Of a stretch of 64,000 bases of DNA, positions 58,716 through 64,000 are shown piece after piece. A program made the position numbers and the translations under genes. This DNA comes from JALZCH01 sp036387135 (GTDB lineage: Bacteria > Acidobacteriota > Blastocatellia > Pyrinomonadales > Pyrinomonadaceae). The notes beneath the pieces were generated by a model. It saw only the letters and a program-made list of their open reading frames with translations, was not told the DNA's origin and searched no databases. The stretch lies in NCBI GenBank assembly GCA_036387135.1, contig DASVUH010000066.1, positions 1 to 64,000 on the forward strand, written 5' to 3'. Positions within the stretch are counted from its first letter, which is position 1. Every line of letters begins with the position of its first letter.

Positions 58716-59594
58716 CTATTTCTTTATTTTTGATTGAAGCTGCAATTTCGTTCGATTGATTGAAGGCATTACTCGTTGGAAAATATTTATAATTTGATAA
58801 GGCAGCCTGGGAAAATTGTTTAAAGGCGCGTTTGCGTAAAGCGAAGCGACCAGAGGGTTGGGCGGAAATCTTTTTTTTAACTGCCGCCATACTTCTCGCC
58901 GGTCGTCCATCACTTGTTCGAGCGGCATAAATTTAACCGGATCGTTCCATTCTTTTTCCAGCGTTCGCAGCATCCATCTCGGAATCAGCCGCGGATTTTT
59001 CACTTCTTCGGCTATCGGCGTGTCTTCAACATTCAGATCGGTGTGGCGATGAGCGACGGCAATTGCCGCGACAATCCATTTTCGTCGCTTTTCGCCGTTT
59101 GTTTCTAAAAATCTGTTCCAATCGAAATCCGCCGGACGGTTTTTCAAGCCATAATGAATGTCCCACAATCTTTGTTTGAAAATACCGCCGTCGCGCAGCC
59201 AGTGAACCGCTATTAAGCGCAGATGGTCTTCGTGGCGCAAAACCCGGACTTTGATGTCGTTTAATTCGACGAGCCGGGAATTTTCAAACAAATTTTCAAA
59301 TGAAAGATTGTCGAATTGCCTCAAACCGCAATGAAGATCAATCGGCAATTTGCCGCTCAAATGACGGTTTTTTAATTCGAGCGCTTTTGGATAAACATCG
59401 GGATTAACCGCCAAATCCGCGTCGGCGGAAAAACGCTCGTATGGATTAGGATAAAAACGCGCAATCGCCCAGCCTTTGATCAGAATCGGCTCGATTTCGT
59501 GTTCACGAAAAAAAACGAAGGCGCGGCGGATTCTCTCCGCCTGCACCTTCGTCATCAATTGAAATAAATTTTCCTGTTGCGAACCGTTACTCAT
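58716..59594 (-). CDS. Nucleotidyltransferase-fold protein (NTP_transf_5 type)
   Basis: 292 residues. N-terminal region holds KGWAIARFYPNPYERFSADA and DADLAV, where the D58-x-D60 pair is the expected metal site of the pol-beta-like nucleotidyltransferase fold. Downstream LHCGLRQFDNL, HEDHLRLIAVHWLRDGGIF and LWDIHYGLKNRPADFDWNRF are the conserved tail of this family. Related proteins occur in polysaccharide and lasso-peptide gene clusters. It is third in the operon, 50 bp after the PqqD-Cys gene. What is modified is unknown. Confidence 0.78.
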   Translation of the reverse strand: MSNGSQQENLFQLMTKVQAERIRRAFVFFREHEIEPILIKGWAIARFYPNPYERFSADADLAVNPDVYPKALELKNRHLSGKLPIDLHCGLRQFDNLSFENLFENSRLVELNDIKVRVLRHEDHLRLIAVHWLRDGGIFKQRLWDIHYGLKNRPADFDWNRFLETNGEKRRKWIVAAIAVAHRHTDLNVEDTPIAEEVKNPRLIPRWMLRTLEKEWNDPVKFMPLEQVMDDRREVWRQLKKRFPPNPLVASLYANAPLNNFPRLPYQIINIFQRVMPSINRTKLQLQSKIKK

Positions 59595-59644
59595 AAAAAC
59601 AGCGCATTCGTTTACAACATACGCTGTTTAGAATTTAATTCAAA

Positions 59645-60190
59645 TTAGGCTTGCTGACAGACTCCCTGATTTGAACCCGGTTGGATATTGTTGCAAGCGC
59701 AAGCTCCGGTGCATCCTGTAAACGATCCGGGACAAGTTACAGCAAAAGCGCCGTTATTAGTGGTTGAACAAGTACAGGCAGCGCCCGCGTTCGAACAAAC
59801 GCTGGCTGCTTGTGCCGCAGTCGGCGCGGTCAATGAAGCGACAACCGGCAGAGCAACCAGTGAAGCCAGCGCAACGCGGCGCATAGCTTCGCGGCGAGTT
59901 AAACCGTTGGCGGGCGCGGTTAATTTTTGCTCGAGCAATTCATCTTTGCCGAGTTGATCAATTGCCAGCCAGACAAAATCATCGCTGACCGGTGTTTTAA
60001 ATTCATTTTTTAGAATTGCGGCAATATCAGAAATTGAATTGCTGCCGTCACAATTTTTCCACACAGCGGCGGCAGATTTATTTAAACAGTGAGCCTTATT
60101 TGTGTTTAAATCGTAAACCAACACTTCATCGGGCATTTCCTGAACGACCAGTCCTTCGTGTCGAGCAACCGGTTTTTGTAAATTTTGCAT
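59645..60190 (-). CDS. PqqD/RRE-like domain fused to twin-arginine segment and Cys-rich tail
   Basis: 181 residues from ATG 60190, with a perfect GAGGAGG ribosome site just upstream (60205-60199 on the minus strand). Residues about 5-90 form a PqqD-like winged helix (VVQEMPDEVLVYDLNTNKAH; AAAVWKNCDGSNSISDIAAI), the peptide-recognition element of RiPP pathways. Residues 99-130 (RREAMRRVALASLVALPVVA...APTAAQAAS) look like an internal twin-arginine signal. Residues 132-178 hold eight Cys in a Gly/Ala/Asn-rich tail (CSNAGAACTCSTTN; CTGACACNN). It may be a self-guided, exported, Cys-modified peptide or simply a disulfide-rich surface protein. Function unknown. Confidence 0.75.
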   Translation of the reverse strand: MQNLQKPVARHEGLVVQEMPDEVLVYDLNTNKAHCLNKSAAAVWKNCDGSNSISDIAAILKNEFKTPVSDDFVWLAIDQLGKDELLEQKLTAPANGLTRREAMRRVALASLVALPVVASLTAPTAAQAASVCSNAGAACTCSTTNNGAFAVTCPGSFTGCTGACACNNIQPGSNQGVCQQA

Positions 60191-60249
60191 TCTTTTCCTC
60201 CTCAAACAATCAAAAGCAGTATAGTTTTTAGTTTATTTATCGAACTTTT

Positions 60250-61080
60250 TCAAGCGAAAATCGCGTTTTTCGTCAAAACTTTTTTAATTTCTTTGGAAAC
60301 CGCTTCGGCGTCTCCTCTTTTACCTTTCAAAATTAAAGCATTTTCTACGGCGCGAGGCAAGATTTTTAATGCCAGCCGTGGATTTGCCCGCGCCGAAACC
60401 GTGTTTGCCAGCAGCTCTAAAACTCCTTCTCCCTTGCTCAATCGCTCCGGCTGCCAGCGGGCGTCCTTTTCATATTCGGTCACAACGATTGCTCTAGCTT
60501 TAATCGGCTTTGTTCCCTGTCGCCCGCCAAACGATTCTACCGATTGATCAATCTGTTTTCCAGACGCCCAAGGCTCTCTCACGGAAAGCGGCTTTGGAAA
60601 CGGATGCAAAAAACCGAATTCGTCAAAAATCGCATACTCGTCCGAATAATAAACAGCACCGTTTTGAACTAAAGCTGCAGTCAGCGTTGTTTTCCCTGCG
60701 CGGCTTCTTCCCGGAACGATTACAGCCGAATCTTCAAATGCGACCGCTCCGGCGTGAACGAAAACCAAATGCGGCGAGAATTCTGCGACTGTCAATCGCA
60801 AAGCAATTTCGATTAAATGAAGCGATTGCGAGTAATCGCCGTCGCAAGCCTGCTGCTCCGAATTGCGGCAAAATTCGCTGATTCGTTCTCTTTCATCGTC
60901 CCAAATTACCGCAAATAAAAAATCAATCGGTTTTTCTCTTGAGAGGATGCAGCTTGCGGGCGGCAGCAAATTTTCAATTTCGGTTAATAAATCGAACCGA
61001 TTTGTGCGAATTTCGATTGAAACTCCGTATGAGCTGAAAGCAAAACCAAACGGTAAATCTTGACTCACGATAAATTGCAT
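60250..61080 (-). CDS. HprK-like kinase (possible peptide kinase)
   Basis: 276 residues. The HPr-kinase-like core starts at LVFVHAGAVAFEDSAVIVPG, with Walker A GRSRAGKTT (124-132) and ALVQNGAVYYSDEYAIFDEF carrying the acidic pair of the catalytic loop. The DNA- and HPr-binding extras of true HprK are absent. This shortened form is the type seen beside PqqD and nucleotidyltransferase genes in capsule clusters and as the LasK kinases of lasso-peptide clusters. The gene is first of the operon, 59 bp before the PqqD-Cys gene. A role phosphorylating a peptide or glycan is inferred. Confidence 0.75.
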   Translation of the reverse strand: MQFIVSQDLPFGFAFSSYGVSIEIRTNRFDLLTEIENLLPPASCILSREKPIDFLFAVIWDDERERISEFCRNSEQQACDGDYSQSLHLIEIALRLTVAEFSPHLVFVHAGAVAFEDSAVIVPGRSRAGKTTLTAALVQNGAVYYSDEYAIFDEFGFLHPFPKPLSVREPWASGKQIDQSVESFGGRQGTKPIKARAIVVTEYEKDARWQPERLSKGEGVLELLANTVSARANPRLALKILPRAVENALILKGKRGDAEAVSKEIKKVLTKNAIFA

Positions 61081-61225
61081 TACCGTCTGATTATTTTATC
61101 CCGACAACGCTTCAAACCGTAAAAATAACATAAATTTCGGTCTGTTGCCGAAAAACTAACATTTTTATCACGCCGCGTCAATCGTCTTTTTCATTAAACA
61201 ACTTTTCACGGCTCAAACGCGAGTC

Positions 61226-62473
61226 TTAGTTTCCGCGTTTTTTCCGGCGATTTTCGGCGACGGTTTTGATCAAATTTTCGTATTCCGCGATTACTTTATT
61301 TTTGCTCAGATACTTTAATAAAAAATCTCTGCCGTTTGTTCCGAGCTTGCTTAGCTCTTCTTTCGACATCCGGCACATTTCGTCAATCGCTTCCGCCAAT
61401 TTTTCCGAATCGTCCGGCTCGACCGTCAAACCCGCGCCGGCTTCTCTGATTAAATCTTCCGACGCGCCGCCCGCCGACATTAAAATCGGTTTTCCGCTCG
61501 CCAGATAAGCGACGGTTTTTGACGGAATCACGAACTTGGTAAACTCGCTTTTCTTTAAATTTATCAAAAGCGCGTCTGCCGCCGCCATAAACGCGGGCAT
61601 TCGCTCAATAGGCTGGCGGTCAACAAATTGCAATTTGTCACCGACTTTTAATTCTTCGGCTATTCTTTCCAGCCGAGGTTTATCGGTTCCGTCGCCGACG
61701 AAAACGATTCTGGCTTTTCCGTTCGGAATGCGCCTCGCAGCCTCAACGACCGAATCCAAACCTTGAACGATTCCCAGGTTTCCGGCGAATAAAACGATAA
61801 ACTCGTCCTGCCAGTTCATTTCCTGCCTCAACCGTTCTCGCTCCGCGTTCCCGGCTTCGGCAAACATCTGTTCGTCAATCCAATGCGGCAAAATCGCAAT
61901 CCGCTCTTCTTTGACTCCGCGCTCGACGAAATAATCGCGCCCGGCTTCGGTCTGAACAATCAAATGATCGGCTTGGCTGCAAACCCATTTTTCCAGTCTG
62001 CGAATTATTTTAATCGTCAGGCTGCCTTCCTTGACCATTCCCGACAAAACGGTGAAATGCCCCCAAATATCCTGCACGTCGTAAATAAACGGCACGCGCT
62101 TTATTTTTGAGATAGCCCACGCTGCCAACCCGATTGTCAGCGGCGGATGCCAGACATACATCACGTCAACTTTCGGCGTGAAAAAAGCGCCGATCGGCGC
62201 GCTGACCATAAAAGACAGGTAATTCACCATTCTCAAAAACGGCTTGGTGCTGTGATAAGGCATTTCAAAAAGCCGGAGAACAGGAATTTTGCCGATTTTT
62301 TCGCGCATCATCAAACCCAGCTTGTAACCTTTGGCGAGCGTTCCTGTCGGGTAATGCGGATACCCCGTCAAAACGCAGACTTCGTGACCGTCATCGGCTA
62401 ATTTCTCAGCCAATTCGTGAGGTTTCGGAATCGGCTCAGGATAATAATATTGCGAGAAAATCAGGACGCGCAT
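61226..62473 (-). CDS. Glycosyltransferase family 4 (WbuB-like)
   Basis: 415 residues. N-terminal Rossmann part (MRVLIFSQYYYPEPIPKPHE; VCVLTGYPHYPTG; FIYDVQDIWG) and C-terminal GT4 core (FIVLFAGNLGIVQGLDSVVE; GKARIVFVGDGTDKPRLERI; FVIPSKTVAYLASGKPILMS), with the retaining GT4 E-x7-E region modified. WbuB-type enzymes add N-acetyl-fucosamine-like sugars in O-antigen and capsule synthesis. The acceptor is unknown. The C-terminus is basic. It follows wecB by 66 bp. Confidence 0.88.
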   Translation of the reverse strand: MRVLIFSQYYYPEPIPKPHELAEKLADDGHEVCVLTGYPHYPTGTLAKGYKLGLMMREKIGKIPVLRLFEMPYHSTKPFLRMVNYLSFMVSAPIGAFFTPKVDVMYVWHPPLTIGLAAWAISKIKRVPFIYDVQDIWGHFTVLSGMVKEGSLTIKIIRRLEKWVCSQADHLIVQTEAGRDYFVERGVKEERIAILPHWIDEQMFAEAGNAERERLRQEMNWQDEFIVLFAGNLGIVQGLDSVVEAARRIPNGKARIVFVGDGTDKPRLERIAEELKVGDKLQFVDRQPIERMPAFMAAADALLINLKKSEFTKFVIPSKTVAYLASGKPILMSAGGASEDLIREAGAGLTVEPDDSEKLAEAIDEMCRMSKEELSKLGTNGRDFLLKYLSKNKVIAEYENLIKTVAENRRKKRGN

Positions 62474-62539
62474 TTTTGAATTGCTGAAACAGAAACATAG
62501 TTATACTACAAAGCCGCATTTGTTACCAATTTAAATGGT

Positions 62540-63640
62540 CTACGAAAAATGTTTCCTCACGCTGTTATAGCCCAAAATAATTTTAAGAACCGTTTGCGAA
62601 ACCGATTCCGCCGTATATTCGCGCGGCGCAATCCAGTCGGCGGGCTGCGAAACGGCGATTTCGACGGCTTTTAAAATTTGCTCCGAATCGGCTCCGCTCA
62701 AAATATTGCTGCCCGCTTCCATTGTTTCCGGTCGCTCGGTCACATCGCGCACGGTCACATTCGGAACGCCGAAAATCGAGCATTCTTCCTGCACCGTCCC
62801 GCTGTCGGTTAAAACCGCGAGCGCGTTTTTCTCCAATTTGACGAAATCGAAAAATCCGAGCGGATTTAAGAGCTTGATTTTATCCGAGTTCGGTTTTATC
62901 CCGAATTGTTCCAGCTTGCTCGCCGTCCGCGGATGCAGACTGACCAGCATCGGCTTATCGAATTTTTCCGCGACTAGCTGAAAACCACGCAGAATTTTTT
63001 CCAGACGCTCCGGTAAATCAACGTTTTCCGAGCGATGCAGCGTGACGAGAAAATATTCGTATTTGCCGACGCCCAAATTTTCCATCGCCTCCGAAGATTC
63101 GATTTGTTCGTTAAAATTAAGGAGAACTTCGTTAATCGGGTTTCCAGTAATAAAAATGCGGTCGCGCTCGATTCCCTCGCGGACGAGATTTTCCTTGCTG
63201 CGCTCGGTATAAGGCAGCAAAAATCGGCTCGAATGGTCAATTATCCGCCGGTTTACCTCCTCCGGCACACGGTCATCGTAGCAGCGATTTCCGGCTTCCA
63301 TATGAAAAACCGGAATTCCGCGCCGCGCCGCGACAATAGCGGTCAGCGCGCTGTTCGTATCGCCCAGAATCAAAATTTTTTCCGGTTTTTCCTTTTCCAA
63401 AATCTCGTCTGTTTTCGACAGAATCAGTCCTACTTGTTCCCCAAAGCTCGCCGAACGAACGCCGAGATGATAATCGGGCGTGCGAACCTGCAAATCGCGC
63501 AAAAAAACGTCGCTCAAACTTTCGTCGTAATTCTGCCCGGTGTGAACCGTAATATGCTGCGAGTGTTGATCGAGCAGACTCATCACCAAACTTAGTCGAA
63601 TAATTTCGGGTCTTGTTCCAAAAATCGTCAATACTTTCAT
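62540..63640 (-). CDS. wecB: UDP-N-acetylglucosamine 2-epimerase (non-hydrolysing), WecB-like
   Basis: 366 residues. MKVLTIFGTRPEIIRLSLVM and TVHTGQNYDESLSDVFLRDL are the family N-terminus, then ILILGDTNSALTAIVAARRG, VFHMEAGNRCYDDRVPEEVN and NRRIIDHSSRFLLPYTERSK. The UDP-binding C-terminal part has VTLHRSENVD, LTDSGTVQEECSIFGVPNVT and VRDVTERPETMEAGSNIL. It interconverts UDP-GlcNAc and UDP-ManNAc for surface glycans. With the GT4 gene it is part of a glycan-biosynthesis cluster that runs off the right edge. Confidence 0.94.
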   Translation of the reverse strand: MKVLTIFGTRPEIIRLSLVMSLLDQHSQHITVHTGQNYDESLSDVFLRDLQVRTPDYHLGVRSASFGEQVGLILSKTDEILEKEKPEKILILGDTNSALTAIVAARRGIPVFHMEAGNRCYDDRVPEEVNRRIIDHSSRFLLPYTERSKENLVREGIERDRIFITGNPINEVLLNFNEQIESSEAMENLGVGKYEYFLVTLHRSENVDLPERLEKILRGFQLVAEKFDKPMLVSLHPRTASKLEQFGIKPNSDKIKLLNPLGFFDFVKLEKNALAVLTDSGTVQEECSIFGVPNVTVRDVTERPETMEAGSNILSGADSEQILKAVEIAVSQPADWIAPREYTAESVSQTVLKIILGYNSVRKHFS

Positions 63641-63753
63641 AAAATGATTTTAATTTTCCGGCTATAATATAAAGCCGTAACACATTTATAATTAAAACTT
63701 CAATCTGTTTTCTTCCAGTAAGGCTAGAACCGTCGAAGCGCCGACAGTTCAAG

Positions 63754-63999
63754 CTATTTTTTAACTTTCGAGATTTCAACCGCGCTCCTCAAAACCTGCC
63801 GATTTGCTGTTTCGATTTCGGATGAAGCCAGCCAATTAACTGCAAAACCGCGTGCCGAACTAGCCATTTCGTAAAATTCCGATTCCGACATTTCCACGCA
63901 TCGCTGCACAACATTTCGCCAAATCGAAACATCGTCAAAGGTTAAATCCCAGCCGATGTTTTCTTTCTCTAGATTGCGCCAGGGCGTCTGGTCGCTCAA
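63754..63999 (-). CDS. C-terminal end of a probable glycosyltransferase (cut by window edge)
   Basis: 82 codons visible, open to the right edge (no true start). The helical tail (VVQRCVEMSESEFYEMASSA; ARGFAVNWLASSE) matches the usual C-terminal end of GT4 glycosyltransferases (M-S-x-x-E-x-x-x-M-x-x-x-A-R-x-F/A). Assignment rests on this tail and on its neighbours wecB and a GT4 gene. Confidence 0.55.
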   Translation of the reverse strand: MSDQTPWRNLEKENIGWDLTFDDVSIWRNVVQRCVEMSESEFYEMASSARGFAVNWLASSEIETANRQVLRSAVEISKVKK

Positions 64000-64000
64000 A

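Overview
The window reads as a stretch of bacterial chromosome from a Gram-negative, outer-membrane-bearing organism. The best guess is an Acidobacteriota member of the Blastocatellia/Pyrinomonadaceae kind. This is inference. It rests on the VWFA-like acidobacterial-type exported protein at 2.7-3.6 kb, a full LPS-transport (Lpt) and Mla lipid-transport complement, frequent TTG starts, several Acidobacteriota-style exported families and a balanced base composition. No 16S or other decisive marker is present. Nearly everything is core chromosome. I see no transposase, integrase, phage gene, tRNA, rRNA or CRISPR array.

Layout. 0-3.7 kb is the least ordered part: the tail of a thioredoxin-fold protein, a small Cys-patterned exported protein, a broken SH3-domain gene, an exported protein and a VWFA-like protein. 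3.9-9.9 kb: a NagZ-like GH3 glycosidase, a Tat-exported amine oxidase and the Mla operon (mlaE-mlaF-mlaD). 10-12 kb: ECF sigma factor, anti-sigma factor and Spy/CpxP-like protein. 12-18.6 kb: ftsY, ribD, rsmA, rnj, an ACT-domain gene and an SDR gene. 18.8-28.8 kb is one long co-directional envelope and regulation block: uppP, recJ, a giant LptC/LptA-like protein, lptB, rpoN, hpf, rapZ and a mannose-type PTS EIIA. It resembles the proteobacterial lpt-rpoN-hpf-rapZ locus. 28.9-32.8 kb: a polysaccharide-export protein, the RNase P RNA gene rnpB, a ribbon-helix-helix protein, a TPR protein and prepilin peptidase. 32.9-42.4 kb: accA, dnaE, miaB, a bifunctional nuclease-family gene, parA, parB and ahcY. 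42.5-45.6 kb: a fused LptF-LptG permease and recO. 45.6-50.9 kb: small membrane proteins, NamZ-type muramidase, a C26 amidotransferase-fold hydrolase, an FN3 lipoprotein, an FAH-family enzyme and a transaldolase-like enzyme. 51-54.9 kb: a NodI/NodJ-like ABC exporter split by a DUF402 gene, and an acyl-CoA carboxylase beta subunit. 55-58.6 kb: an envelope coiled-coil pair, an ABC ATPase lacking its catalytic residues, and a DNA glycosylase. 58.7-64 kb: a possible peptide-modification operon (HprK-like kinase, PqqD-Cys protein, nucleotidyltransferase-fold protein) and surface-glycan genes (GT4, wecB, a further GT tail).

How the genes fit together. LPS transport is unusually fused: LptC/LptA-like modules in one 920-residue protein and LptF+LptG in one 776-residue protein, with a separate LptB. 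With Mla, UppP, NagZ, NamZ, WecB and the export proteins this makes the window strongly envelope-centred.

Most interesting candidate: the minus-strand operon at 58.7-61.1 kb. It encodes a kinase related by motif to HPr kinase/lasso-peptide kinases, then a protein joining a PqqD/RRE-like domain to a twin-arginine, signal-like segment and an eight-cysteine C-terminus, then an NTP_transf_5-type protein. No recognisable peptide cyclase or maturase lies beside it. Secondary surprises are substitutions of catalytic or ligand residues in RapZ (Walker A Lys to Met), RibD (zinc Cys to His) and an ABC ATPase (Walker B Glu to Ala and switch His to Gln), a structured leader in front of ahcY, and a 12-bp sequence found five times.
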